NCBI GenBank assembly: GCA_036389485.1
Contig: DASVPR010000038.1
Span: forward strand, 31,516 to 95,515
Source of the DNA: CADCVT01 sp036389485
GTDB lineage: Bacteria > Actinomycetota > Thermoleophilia > Solirubrobacterales > Solirubrobacteraceae
Direction of reading: 5' to 3'
Length of the DNA: 64,000 bases
Shown here: positions 49,283 through 57,946 of the stretch, one piece after another
How positions within the stretch are numbered: the first letter of the stretch is position 1
Layout of the letters: each line of letters opens with the position of its first letter
Program-made: the position numbers and the translations under genes
Notes under the pieces: generated by a model
What the model was told of the DNA's origin: nothing
Seen by the model: only the letters and a program-made list of their open reading frames with translations
Database searches by the model: none

Positions 49283-50752
49283 ATGGCACGCAATCCGAAC
49301 CGGCTGACCGCGCTCGACTCCGCCTTCCTCCACATCGAGGACTCCGGCAGCGCCCACATGCACGTGGCGTCCGTGATGGTCTTCGACGGCGACCCGCCCG
49401 CCTACGACGACCTGCTCGCCGGGCTCGAGTCGCGCCTGCACCTCGTCCCCCGCTACCGCCAGAAGCTCGCCGAGGTCCCACTCAGCCAGGGCCGGCCGGT
49501 CTGGGTCGACGACCCGCACTTCAACCTGCGCTACCACCTGCGGCACACCGGCCTTCCCGCCCCCGGGGGCGACGCGGAGCTGAAGCGCCTCGCGGGCCGC
49601 CTCTTCTCCCAGCAGCTCGACCGCGGCAAGCCGCTGTGGGAGATCTGGCTCGTCGATCGCCTCCAGGGCGACCGCTTCGCGCTGATCGGCAAGACGCACC
49701 ACGCCCTTGTCGACGGCGTCTCGGGGGTCGACATCACGACCGTCCTGTTCGACACCGCCCCCGACCCCGCGCCGACGCCGCCGCCCGAGAACCCGTGGGC
49801 GCCGAAGCCGCCGCCGAGCCGGGCGCAGCTGCTCGCCGAGGCGCTCGTCGAGCGCGCGACCGACCCCGCCGAGGGGTACCGCGCGGTCCGCTCGCTGGTG
49901 CGCGCGCCGCGCCGGGTCGCCCAGCAGCTCGGCGCCGGCGCCTCCAGCGTGGGCGCGGCGCTCAGCGCGATGCTCCGCCCGGCGCCGCCCTCGCCGCTGA
50001 ACGTCCCGATCGGGCCGCACCGCCGGTACACCTGGGTCGACGGCGACCTCCCCGAGTTCAAGGCGATCAAGGACGAGCTGGGCGGCACGATCAACGACGT
50101 CGTGCTCACGGTGGTCACGCTCGCGCTCGGCCGCTGGCTGCGCCGGCACGCCTTCCCGACCGACGGGCTGGAGCTGCGGGCGATGGTGCCGGTCTCGGTG
50201 CGGGCGGACGTCGAGCGCGGCGCGCTGGGGAACCGCGTCGCGGCGATGTACGCGCCGCTGCCCGTCGGGCTCGAGGACCCGGAGGAGGCGTACCGCCGCG
50301 TCCACGAGGCGATGGCGGGCCTGAAGGAGTCCGGCCAGGCGGTCGGCGCCCAGGTCATCACGCAGCTCGGCGACTTCGCCCCGCCGACGATCCTCAGCCA
50401 GGCCGCGCGGCTGCAGGCCCGCCAGCGCTGGTTCAACCTCGTCGTGACGAACGTCCCGGGCCCGCAGTTCCCGCTCTACGTCCTCGGGCACAAGCTCGAG
50501 CGCCTGTACCCGGTGGTGCCGCTCGCGCCGATGCAGGGGCTCGGGATCGCGATCATGAGCTACGACGGCAAGCTCGGCTTCGGGCTGCTCGGCGACTACG
50601 ACGCGCTGGCCGACATCGAGGACCTCGCGGGCGACCTCGAGCTGGCGATCGGCCGCCTGGCCCGCGCGGCCGGCGTGCGGCGCGCGTTCGGGACCCGGCG
50701 GCGAACGTCGCCCGGGCGGCGGCAGCGGAAGACCCCGGCGCCGGCGCGGTGA
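49283..50752 (+). CDS. Wax ester synthase/diacylglycerol acyltransferase (WS/DGAT)
   Basis: The 489-residue enzyme has the catalytic HHALVDGVSG (HHxxxDG) near residue 139. LTALDSAFLHIEDSGSAHMH is the N-terminal motif, and the C-terminal DUF1298 part has VVTNVPGPQFPLYVLGHKLE and AIMSYDGKLGFGLLGDYDAL. It esterifies acyl-CoA with fatty alcohols or diacylglycerol to form storage lipid. ATG 49283 gives the conserved MARNPNRLT start. The basic C-terminal tail (about the last 25 residues) is not conserved. Its stop overlaps the next gene as GTGA. Confidence 0.94.
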   Translation: MARNPNRLTALDSAFLHIEDSGSAHMHVASVMVFDGDPPAYDDLLAGLESRLHLVPRYRQKLAEVPLSQGRPVWVDDPHFNLRYHLRHTGLPAPGGDAELKRLAGRLFSQQLDRGKPLWEIWLVDRLQGDRFALIGKTHHALVDGVSGVDITTVLFDTAPDPAPTPPPENPWAPKPPPSRAQLLAEALVERATDPAEGYRAVRSLVRAPRRVAQQLGAGASSVGAALSAMLRPAPPSPLNVPIGPHRRYTWVDGDLPEFKAIKDELGGTINDVVLTVVTLALGRWLRRHAFPTDGLELRAMVPVSVRADVERGALGNRVAAMYAPLPVGLEDPEEAYRRVHEAMAGLKESGQAVGAQVITQLGDFAPPTILSQAARLQARQRWFNLVVTNVPGPQFPLYVLGHKLERLYPVVPLAPMQGLGIAIMSYDGKLGFGLLGDYDALADIEDLAGDLELAIGRLARAAGVRRAFGTRRRTSPGRRQRKTPAPAR

Positions 50753-51159
50753 GGCGCGGCGCCCTCATCGCGGGCGCCGCGGTGCTGACCGTCGCGGCGG
50801 TCCTCGGGCTGCTGGCGTTCCTCAACTCGCGCGACGACGCCACCATCGGCGAGGACCGCGTCGCGCCCGGCAAGGTCGACGAGTCGCTCACCGCCGACCG
50901 GCTGCGCCGGGGCAACGTCGTGCTGCTCTACGGGCGCGCCGCGGATCGCGCGCCGCTGGAGGCGCTCGCGGAGGAGATCGCGGGGCCGAGCGACCCGGCG
51001 CTCGTCGAGGCGGGGGCGGCCGTCATCGTCGAGAGGCGGCCGCGCGGCGAGAGCGTCATCGCGAACGCGTACAAGCGCGCTCTCGTGGTCGAGTCCCCGA
51101 CCGACCCGGCGCTCCGCGAGTTCGCCGAGTACTGGCTGGCGCGGGGGCCGGTGCGATGA
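50749..51159 (+). CDS. Hypothetical membrane-anchored protein (136 residues)
   Basis: The frame starts with GTG overlapping the WS/DGAT stop. It has one N-terminal helix (ALIAGAAVLTVAAVLGLLAF) and an extracytoplasmic domain with RLRRGNVVLLYGRAADRAPL, VEAGAAVIVERRPRG and NAYKRALVVESPTDPAL, likely an alpha/beta fold. I do not recognise a family. Coupling to WS/DGAT suggests a related role in lipid or envelope metabolism, but this is only context. Confidence 0.7.
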   Translation: MRRGALIAGAAVLTVAAVLGLLAFLNSRDDATIGEDRVAPGKVDESLTADRLRRGNVVLLYGRAADRAPLEALAEEIAGPSDPALVEAGAAVIVERRPRGESVIANAYKRALVVESPTDPALREFAEYWLARGPVR

Positions 51160-51172
51160 TGTGTGGGCGGAC

Positions 51173-52897
51173 ATGCGCCTCGCACTGGCCCAGATCAACT
51201 CCACCGTCGGCGATCTCGCCGGGAACGAGCGGCTGATCGTCGAGGGGCTCGAGCGCGCGCGCGACGCCGGCGCGCGGCTCGTCCTCTTCCCCGAGTGCGC
51301 GGTCAGCGGCTACCCGGCCGAGGACCTGCTCCTCAAGGACCACTTCCTCGCCGACTGCCGCGCGACCGTCGACCGGATCGCCGAGCAGACCGAGGGCCTC
51401 GTCGCCGTCGTCGGGTTCCCGGAGCGGGCGCACGACGTCTTCAACAGCGCGGCGGTGCTGGCCGACGGCGAGGTCAAGGCGGTCTACCGCAAGATGCACC
51501 TGCCGAACTACGGCGTCTTCGACGAGGTGCGGTACTTCCAGGCGGGCGAGCAGCCCGCGCTGATCGAGGTCGACGGCGTGCTCGTCGGGCTGACGATCTG
51601 CGAGGACGTCTGGCAACCCGGCCCGCCGGCGTCGCTGGAGGCGCTCGCCGGCGCCCAGCTGATCGTCAACATCTCCGCCTCGCCGTACGAGCACGGCAAG
51701 CCGCGGCGGCGCGAGCAGATGATCGTGCAGCGGGCGCGCGACTACCTCGCCGCGATGGCGTTCTGCGCGCTGGTCGGCGGGCAGGACGAACTGGTCTTCG
51801 ACGGGCACTCGTTCGTCTGCGACCACGACGGGACCGTGCTGGCGCGATCGCCCGGGTTCACGGAGGACCTGCTGGTCTGCGACGTCGACCCCTCCGCCGC
51901 CCGGCGCGGCCGGCTGCGCGACACGCGCCATCGCGTGGCGGCGCGTGAGCTCGAGGACGAGGTGCCGACGATCGCGCGCTGCCGCCCCTCGCGCTCGCCG
52001 GTCCTCGCTGGGGCGCAGACGGCCTCCGCCCCGGTCGCGCCCTTCCTCGACGAGGACGCCGAGGTCTACGCCGCGCTCGTCACGGGGCTGCGCGACTACG
52101 TCGAGAAGAACGGGTTCGACCACGTCGTGCTCGGCCTGTCCGGAGGGATCGACTCGACGCTGGTCGCCGCGCTCGCCGTCGACGCCCTGGGAGCCGACCG
52201 GGTGAGCGCGGTGTCGATGCCGTCGAGGTACTCGTCGGAGGGCACGCGCAGCGACGCGCGGGTGCTCGCCGAGAACCTCGGGATCGACTTCCGCGAGCTG
52301 CCCATCGCCTCGCCGATGGACGTCTACGACGAGCTGCTCGCGGAGTCGTTCAGCGGCCGCGATCCCGACATCACCGAGGAGAACCTCCAGGCCCGGATTC
52401 GCGGCAACCTCCTCATGGCGCTGTCCAACAAGTTCGGCTGGCTCGTGCTGACGACCGGGAACAAGTCCGAGCTGTCGGTCGGCTACTCGACGCTCTACGG
52501 GGACACCGCGGGCGGCTTCGCGGTGATCAAGGACGTCCCGAAGACGCTGGTCTACCGGCTCGTCGCGGTCCGCGCGCGCCGCGACGACGAGTCGCCGATC
52601 CCGGAGTCGATCGTGACCCGCGCGCCGAGCGCGGAGCTGCGGGCCGACCAGACGGACCAGGACTCGCTCCCGGACTACGACACGCTCGACGCGATCCTCG
52701 AGATGTACGTGGAGGAGGACCTCGGCCGCGAGCAGATCCTCGCCCGCGGCTTCGAGCAGGAGACCGTCGACCGCGTCCTGCGGCTGGTCGACCTCGCCGA
52801 GTACAAGCGCCGTCAGAACCCGCCCGGCATCCGCATCACGTCGAAGGCCTTCGGCCGCGACCGGCGGATGCCGATCACCAACCGCTACCGCGGCTGA
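51173..52897 (+). CDS. nadE: Glutamine-dependent NAD+ synthetase
   Basis: The 574-residue enzyme makes NAD+ from nicotinate adenine dinucleotide using glutamine. The N-terminal CN-hydrolase amidase has Glu41 (LVLFPECAVSG), Lys near 107 (YRKMHLPNYG) and Cys near 143 (TICEDVWQPG). The synthetase domain has LGLSGGIDSTL near 321, SMPSRYSSEGT and TTGNKSELSVGYSTLYGDTA. Two-domain NadE of this size is usual in actinobacteria. ATG 51173 is preferred to GTG 51161, which would add four residues. The last 13 bp overlap a convergent small gene. Confidence 0.95.
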   Translation: MRLALAQINSTVGDLAGNERLIVEGLERARDAGARLVLFPECAVSGYPAEDLLLKDHFLADCRATVDRIAEQTEGLVAVVGFPERAHDVFNSAAVLADGEVKAVYRKMHLPNYGVFDEVRYFQAGEQPALIEVDGVLVGLTICEDVWQPGPPASLEALAGAQLIVNISASPYEHGKPRRREQMIVQRARDYLAAMAFCALVGGQDELVFDGHSFVCDHDGTVLARSPGFTEDLLVCDVDPSAARRGRLRDTRHRVAARELEDEVPTIARCRPSRSPVLAGAQTASAPVAPFLDEDAEVYAALVTGLRDYVEKNGFDHVVLGLSGGIDSTLVAALAVDALGADRVSAVSMPSRYSSEGTRSDARVLAENLGIDFRELPIASPMDVYDELLAESFSGRDPDITEENLQARIRGNLLMALSNKFGWLVLTTGNKSELSVGYSTLYGDTAGGFAVIKDVPKTLVYRLVAVRARRDDESPIPESIVTRAPSAELRADQTDQDSLPDYDTLDAILEMYVEEDLGREQILARGFEQETVDRVLRLVDLAEYKRRQNPPGIRITSKAFGRDRRMPITNRYRG

Positions 52898-53127
52898 CAG
52901 GCGGGCGCCGTCGCGGCCTGCGACGGGGTGCCCGAGGGCGGCAGCGGCAGCGCGTCGCCCTGCGCGGGGTTGTGGGTGCTGATCGCGTTGACCGCGGTGG
53001 GGTTGGCGCCGCCGGCGTTCGGCGACTGGCCGCAGCGGTCGGCGGGGACGAAGCGGTGGTGGAAGCCGCCCGCTGACGGCGGGACGACGAGGGCGGCGGC
53101 GGTGACGAGGAGCGCGAGTCGCTTCAT
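52885..53127 (-). CDS. Small secreted hypothetical protein (80 residues)
   Basis: The product has a signal peptide (MKRLALLVTAAALVVPPSAG) and a short mature part with two cysteines (DRCGQSPN and APACQPR), Asn/Pro-rich. It could form one disulfide. No family is recognised. It overlaps the end of nadE by 13 bp in the convergent direction. The methyltransferase gene on the same strand ends 6 bp upstream of its start. Confidence 0.55.
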   Translation of the reverse strand: MKRLALLVTAAALVVPPSAGGFHHRFVPADRCGQSPNAGGANPTAVNAISTHNPAQGDALPLPPSGTPSQAATAPACQPR

Positions 53128-53133
53128 GCCCGG

Positions 53134-53757
53134 CTATACGCCGGTCGGCGGCGAGAGGTTCGGGACGCGCACGGCGACGAACCAGCGGCCCGCCAGCAAC
53201 ACCTCCGCGCCCCCGAGCTCCGCCGCCAGCGTCGCACCCTCGAACCACCGCTTGTACACCCGGTGCCGAGTCCCGTCGTTGAGCCTGCGCTCCTGCCACT
53301 CCTCGCGGTCCTGGCCCGCCGAGTCGACGACGAGCAGCTCGCGGCCGACCCTTCTCGCCTCGGCGAGGAACCGCGCGCGTTCGTCCTCCTCGAGGTGGCC
53401 GTAGAAGTGGCCGGCGAGGACGCGGTCGAAGGACCCGTCGGCGAACGGGAGGTCGAGGGCGTCGCCGCGGAGGGCGAGGCCGTCCGGCAGCCGCGACTGG
53501 GCGATCTCGACCATCGCGGGGCTCTGGTCGATCCCCACGACGAGCCCGCGGAGGTGGCGCGTGAGGAACGCGGTGCCGCACGCGACGTCGAGCGTTCGCG
53601 CCGGCGGGAGCGCGGCGAGGACCGCGGTCAGGGCGTGGACCTCCTCGTGCCACCCGGGCCGGTCGCGCGCCGCGAAGAGCCCCGTGCCGCGGTACCAGTC
53701 GTCGTACTCCGCCGCGCGGGCGTCGTAGTACGCCCGCATCGCCGGATCACGGGTCAC
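53134..53757 (-). CDS. SAM-dependent methyltransferase
   Basis: The 207-residue class I methyltransferase has MRAYYDARAAEYDDWYRGTG at the N-terminus, motif I TLDVACGTAFLTRHLRG near residue 54, GIDQSPAMVEIA near 74 and FDRVLAGHFYGHLEEDE near 108. This resembles small-molecule methyltransferases. It starts with GTG inside the end of another methyltransferase gene (11-bp overlap), so the pair is co-translated. The acceptor is unknown. Confidence 0.86.
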   Translation of the reverse strand: MTRDPAMRAYYDARAAEYDDWYRGTGLFAARDRPGWHEEVHALTAVLAALPPARTLDVACGTAFLTRHLRGLVVGIDQSPAMVEIAQSRLPDGLALRGDALDLPFADGSFDRVLAGHFYGHLEEDERARFLAEARRVGRELLVVDSAGQDREEWQERRLNDGTRHRVYKRWFEGATLAAELGGAEVLLAGRWFVAVRVPNLSPPTGV

Positions 53758-54430
53758 GCCGGCACCACCAAGCCTCGGCGCGGTACGGGATCACGACGTC
53801 CTCGTCGCCGAGCCGGTCGAGGGCGGCGCGGCGCTCGTCGTCCGGCAGCAGCGTGACGCTGCTCCACGAGCCGACGTGGGCGCGCCAGCCGGCGGCGTCG
53901 AGGCGCAGCTCGTGCTCGGCGGTCACCCGCCGCGGCACGGTGAACCGCGCCCGCAGCGGCTCGCGCCAGACGCCGGAGTCCCGCGTCTGCCAGGCCGAGA
54001 AGGTCCGCGGCGGCAGCTCGAAGTCGAGCGGGGGCAGCTCGAGCGGGACGTTCCACAGCAGCACGAGCAGCCCGCCCGGCCGCAGCACGCGCGCGATCTC
54101 GCCCACGGCGGCGTCGTTCGCGAACCAGTGGAAGGCCTCGGCGACGAACACGCTGTCGACGGCCTCGTCGGGCAGCGGGATCGCCTCGGCGTCGCCGGCG
54201 AGCGCCTCCGCGTGCGGCGCCGCGTGCCGGAGACGCGCGAGCATCGCCTCGGACGGATCGACCGCGTACACGGGCGGATCGAGCAGGCGCGTGAGCTTCC
54301 CCGTGCCCGCCGCGAGGTCGAGCTTCGGCCCGTCAGGGAGCGGGAGCGCGCGCAGCAGCTCGCGCGGCCAGCCGGGGCGGCCGCGCTCGTAGCGGTCGGC
54401 CGCGTCCTCGGCCGACCACGCGCGGCTCAG
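53747..54430 (-). CDS. SAM-dependent methyltransferase (probable CTG start)
   Basis: From CTG 54430 the protein has 227 residues beginning (M)SRAWSAEDAADRYERGRPGW, the typical opening of this actinobacterial methyltransferase group. Motif I LDLAAGTGKLTRLL is near residue 36, and VDPSEAMLARLR near 57 and FVAEAFHWFAND near 92 continue the fold. No ATG, GTG or TTG fits between the thioesterase stop and this opening. CTG overlaps that stop as CTGA. The acceptor is unknown. Confidence 0.84.
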   Translation of the reverse strand: MSRAWSAEDAADRYERGRPGWPRELLRALPLPDGPKLDLAAGTGKLTRLLDPPVYAVDPSEAMLARLRHAAPHAEALAGDAEAIPLPDEAVDSVFVAEAFHWFANDAAVGEIARVLRPGGLLVLLWNVPLELPPLDFELPPRTFSAWQTRDSGVWREPLRARFTVPRRVTAEHELRLDAAGWRAHVGSWSSVTLLPDDERRAALDRLGDEDVVIPYRAEAWWCRRDP

Positions 54431-54819
54431 CGCACCGCGATCGTCATCCGGGTGACGGCGCACTTCCGGCCCGCGTCGTCGCTGATCTCGACGTCCCAGA
54501 TCCACGTCGTCCGGCCCTTGTGGATCCGCCGAGCCACCGCGTGGACCGTCCCCTCGGTGATCGGCCGCATGAACGACGTGGCGTTGGAGAGGCCCATCGC
54601 CTGCTTGCCCTCGGGCGCGACGGCGAGCGCCGTGGCCATCGAGGCCAGCGACTCGGCGATGGTCGCGAACAGCCCGCCGTGGACGAGGCCCATCGGCTGC
54701 TTGACCTCGTCCCGCACAGGCACCGTGGCCCGGGCTTCCTCCTCGGTGACCTCCTGGACCTCGAGCCCGTAGAGGCCGTCGAAGGTGCGCTCGTACGGGA
54801 TCACGGGGTCGAAGGACAT
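54427..54819 (-). CDS. PaaI-type hotdog thioesterase
   Basis: The 130-residue single-hotdog protein has QPMGLVHGGLFATIAESLAS near residue 41 (HGG with catalytic Glu/Asp region) and the strand segments TSFMRPITEGTVHAVARRIH and TWIWDVEISDDAGRKCAVTR. These fit phenylacetic-acid-type or MenI-like thioesterases. It hydrolyses an aryl- or acyl-CoA of unknown identity. The two methyltransferase genes follow in overlap. The divergent gene at 54855 starts 35 bp away. Confidence 0.9.
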   Translation of the reverse strand: MSFDPVIPYERTFDGLYGLEVQEVTEEEARATVPVRDEVKQPMGLVHGGLFATIAESLASMATALAVAPEGKQAMGLSNATSFMRPITEGTVHAVARRIHKGRTTWIWDVEISDDAGRKCAVTRMTIAVR

Positions 54820-54854
54820 GGCCGCGGACCCTAGCGACTAGTCTTTCGCGGCCG

Positions 54855-55835
54855 ATGGCCCGGATCGACGATCTCCGACCCGACCAGCGCGCGGCGCTGC
54901 AGCTGCTCCTTCAGCAGAGCCGGACCTACGAGGACATCGCGACGCTGCTGCGGATCGACGTGGCCGCCGTGCGCGAGCGCGCCCATGCCGCGCTGGACGC
55001 GCTCGGCCCCGAGGACGTCGCCGGCCTGAGCCTCGAGCGCCAGGACGAGATCGCCGACTACCTCCTCGGCCAGCAGTCCGCGTCGCAGCGGGCGAGCACC
55101 CGCCACTTCCTCGAGAGCTCGGCGCCGGGGCGCGCCTGGGGCCGCGCCGTCGCGAGCGAGCTGCGTCCGCTCGCGGGCGACGACCTGCCGGAGATCCCGG
55201 CCGAGGCCGCCGAGGTCGACGAGGCGTTCGACGCGCTGGAGGCGCGCACCGCGCATCGCGAGCGGGTCGACCGCTCGTCGCGGGTCGGCGGCGTGATCCT
55301 CATCGTCGCCGCGGTCCTGGGGCTGTTCGGCCTCGTCGCGCTCGGGATCGCGGTGCTCGGCGACGACGAGGACGAGCCGAGCGGCAACGGCGGCGGGACT
55401 CAGACGACGCAGACGCAGCCCGCCGAGAGCCCGCGGGTGATCGCTCAGATCAACCTGACGCCGCCGCAGGGCGGCGACCTCGCCGGTGTCGCGCAGATCG
55501 CCGAACAGGGCGGGCAGCGCGCGATCGCGCTCGTGGCCGAGGGCTTCCAGCGCGCGCGCCGCAACCCGCCCCGCTACTACGCGATCTGGATCTACAAGAG
55601 CCAGGAGAAGGCGCGCCGACTCGGCTTCCCCAACCCGCAGCCGGGGAAGGACGGCCGGCTCGCCGCGCAGTTCGCCTACCCGGACGACGCCGACCAGTTC
55701 GACCAGCTGATCATCACGCAGGAATCGGCGCGCGATCCGCAGCAGCCAGGGCCGATCCTCCTCAGCGGCCCGCTCAAGGGGACGCCCGTGAACCAGGGCA
55801 CCTCGACCGCGCCGCAGACGACCCCCGGCGGCTGA
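54855..55835 (+). CDS. Transmembrane HTH / RskA-like chimera (sigma region-4-like N-terminus)
   Basis: The 326-residue protein has a cytoplasmic N-terminal helix-turn-helix like sigma region 4 (RPDQRAALQLLLQQSRTYED followed by IATLLRIDVAAVRERAHAAL, residues 8-48). A helical linker follows, then one transmembrane helix at about 145-168 (VGGVILIVAAVLGLFGLVAL). A Gly/Gln/Thr linker leads to an extracytoplasmic domain with YYAIWIYKSQEKARRLGFPN and a C-terminal PGPILLSG, resembling the RskA (anti-sigma K) C-terminal domain. It lacks a full sigma region 2. It may sense envelope signals and bind DNA or polymerase directly. No partner gene is adjacent on its strand. Confidence 0.78.
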   Translation: MARIDDLRPDQRAALQLLLQQSRTYEDIATLLRIDVAAVRERAHAALDALGPEDVAGLSLERQDEIADYLLGQQSASQRASTRHFLESSAPGRAWGRAVASELRPLAGDDLPEIPAEAAEVDEAFDALEARTAHRERVDRSSRVGGVILIVAAVLGLFGLVALGIAVLGDDEDEPSGNGGGTQTTQTQPAESPRVIAQINLTPPQGGDLAGVAQIAEQGGQRAIALVAEGFQRARRNPPRYYAIWIYKSQEKARRLGFPNPQPGKDGRLAAQFAYPDDADQFDQLIITQESARDPQQPGPILLSGPLKGTPVNQGTSTAPQTTPGG

Positions 55836-55910
55836 CGCGAAGCGACCCCTTCGCGGGAGCGGCGCGGCCGGCGCCCCGGAGCGGCGCGCTTTGGGGAGCC
55901 GCGGCAGCGG

Positions 55911-57515
55911 CTACTCCGCGGGCAGGAGCTTCCCGGGGTTCATGATCCCGGCGGGGTCCAGCTCGGACTTGACGGCGCGCAGCGCGGCGACGCCGGCGTC
56001 CCCCACCTCGGCGCGGAGCCACGGCGCGTGGTCGCGGCCGACCGCGTGGTGGTGGGTGATCGTCCCGCCGGCGCCGACGATCGCGTCGGTCGCGGCGGAC
56101 TTCGCGCGGCGCCACTGGTCGAGCGGGTCGGGCTCCTCGCGGGCGAGGAAGGTGAAGTACAGCGACGCGCCGCTGGGATACAGGTGCGAGATGTGGCACA
56201 TCACGAGGCAGCGGCCGAGGGCGCCGCGCAGCGCGTCGCCGACCGCGCGGTAGAGGCCAAAGAGCGAGGACCACTGCGCCGCGGTCTCGAGCGTCTCGAC
56301 GAAGACGCCGCGGTCGAGCAGGTGGTCGCGCAGGTACGGCCCGTGGTAGCGGCCGCGCGCCCACGCGTTGCCGGGCGAGCGGCCGAGCGGCACCGCGCCG
56401 TGCCGCCGGAGCAGCCCGGCGGTCCGGAACCGGCGCCGGGCGACGTCCGCGCTCGACCCCTCCCAGCCGCAGATCGCGATGCACCCGCCCGCGACGCCCC
56501 GCGCGCGCAGGTAGGCCCCCGCGATCGCGCCCTTCGCCCCGCCCGTCCCCGCGAGCGCCATCGACAGCCGCGTCTCCTCCTCGTCGGACAGTCGCGCGAC
56601 GTCCGGCGCGGCGCCGGCCTGCTCGAGCGCCCGGAACGCCTCGGCGCCCTCGCCGAGGGATCCGAACATCCACCCCTCGTAGCGCCGCTCCTCCGGTACG
56701 GGCCGGACGCGCAGCGCGGCGGACGTGATGACGCCGAGCGCGCCCTCGGACCCGACGACCAGCTCGCGCAGGTCCGGCCCCGCGGCGCTCGCCGGCATGG
56801 CGCGCAGGTCGACGTCGCCGTTCGGCGCGGCCATCCGCACGCCGAGGACGAGCTCGTCGATCCGGCCGTAGCCCGTCGACGCCTGGCCCGCCGACCGCGT
56901 CGCGACGCACCCGCCGACCGTCGCGAACTCGTAGCTCTGGGGGAAGTGGCCGAGCGTCAACCCGCGCTCGCCGAGCAGCCGCTCGGCCTCGGGCAGCGGC
57001 ACGCCCGCCTCGATCACCGCCGTCAAAGAGCGCTCGTCCACCGACACGAGCGACCCGAGCCGCCGCAGGTCGAGCGCGACGACGCCCGCGAAGTCCGCCC
57101 GCACCGGCTCGACCCCACCGACGACGCTCGTCCCGCCGCCGAACGGCACGACGGCGACGCCGCCGCGCCCGCACGCGTCGAGAACCGCGCGGACCTCGTC
57201 GTGCGACCCGGGAAGGACGACCGCGTCCGGCGCGTCCTCGGCGTCGCCGGCCCGCATGCGTACGAGATCGGGATACGCCTTGCCCGCGGCGTGGAGCACG
57301 CGCGCCTCGCGGTCGTCGCGGATCTCGCCGGGCAGCGACGGCAGCGGCGCGGGATCGCGCAGCCGGACCGCGTCGAGCGCCACGGGCGGCGAGCCGCCGT
57401 CCGCCGGAAGGTCCAGCTCGCGCCGCAGCATCTCCTCCGCGTGCGGCGGGATGCCCTCGCCGGCGTGCTCGTCGACGCCCCATCCCCAAAACCTCATGGT
57501 GGCGGGCCCGCTCAC
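55911..57515 (-). CDS. FAD-linked oxidase, alkyl-dihydroxyacetonephosphate synthase-like
   Basis: The 534-residue protein has the PCMH FAD domain with VAVVPFGGGTSVVGGVEP near residue 126, GYGRIDELVLGVRMAAPNGD near 224 and VVGSEGALGVIT near 257. The C-terminal cap has CHISHLYPSGASLYFTF near 449 and the histidine-rich GTITHHHAVGRDHAPWL near 489, as in AGPS-type ether-lipid synthases. GTG 57515 overlaps the upstream stop (GTGA) and has GGAGG 4 bp before it; ATG 57497 is an alternative. An ether-lipid role is inferred from the family; an unrelated oxidase of the same superfamily cannot be excluded. Confidence 0.88.
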   Translation of the reverse strand: MSGPATMRFWGWGVDEHAGEGIPPHAEEMLRRELDLPADGGSPPVALDAVRLRDPAPLPSLPGEIRDDREARVLHAAGKAYPDLVRMRAGDAEDAPDAVVLPGSHDEVRAVLDACGRGGVAVVPFGGGTSVVGGVEPVRADFAGVVALDLRRLGSLVSVDERSLTAVIEAGVPLPEAERLLGERGLTLGHFPQSYEFATVGGCVATRSAGQASTGYGRIDELVLGVRMAAPNGDVDLRAMPASAAGPDLRELVVGSEGALGVITSAALRVRPVPEERRYEGWMFGSLGEGAEAFRALEQAGAAPDVARLSDEEETRLSMALAGTGGAKGAIAGAYLRARGVAGGCIAICGWEGSSADVARRRFRTAGLLRRHGAVPLGRSPGNAWARGRYHGPYLRDHLLDRGVFVETLETAAQWSSLFGLYRAVGDALRGALGRCLVMCHISHLYPSGASLYFTFLAREEPDPLDQWRRAKSAATDAIVGAGGTITHHHAVGRDHAPWLRAEVGDAGVAALRAVKSELDPAGIMNPGKLLPAE

Positions 57516-57946
57516 ACGACCTCCTCGAGCGCGGCCAGCGCCTCGTCGAGCTGCTTCTTCGTCGCGCGCTTGAGCATCGTCCCTCCGCCGAGGCGCGCGA
57601 CGCCGCGCAGCTTGTGGCGCGTCGTGATCGTGACCTTCGTCCCCTCCCCCGCGTCGTCCGCGGTGATCGTGGTCGCCGCGGACTGGAGGAAGCCCTCGAA
57701 CGGCGTGCCCTCGATCTCCTGCTCGAGCCGGAGCAGGTGCGGGGCCGCGGACTCGACGATGCGGTAGTCGGCGCGGACGTCCTTGCCCTTCTCGGTCCGC
57801 ATGACCTGCGTGAACCCGCTCTCGCGCACCGCCTCGACCCGGCGCACCTTCGGCCACCAGCGCGGCAGGTGGTGAGGGTCGCCGACGACCCGCCAGACGC
57901 GTTCCGGTGGCGCCTCCAGCACCCGCGAGCGCTTCGTCGTCGGCAT
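57512..57946 (-). CDS. SRPBCC / polyketide cyclase-like protein
   Basis: The 144-residue protein fits the START/Bet v1-like fold: KRSRVLEAPPERVWRVVGDP and HHLPRWWPKVRRVEA at the start, a central GFTQVMRTEKGKDVRADYRI and a long C-terminal helix ending AALEEVV. It probably binds a hydrophobic ligand. ATG overlaps the apt stop by one base (TGATG), and its own stop overlaps the FAD oxidase GTG. The ligand is unknown. Confidence 0.85.
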   Translation of the reverse strand: MPTTKRSRVLEAPPERVWRVVGDPHHLPRWWPKVRRVEAVRESGFTQVMRTEKGKDVRADYRIVESAAPHLLRLEQEIEGTPFEGFLQSAATTITADDAGEGTKVTITTRHKLRGVARLGGGTMLKRATKKQLDEALAALEEVV

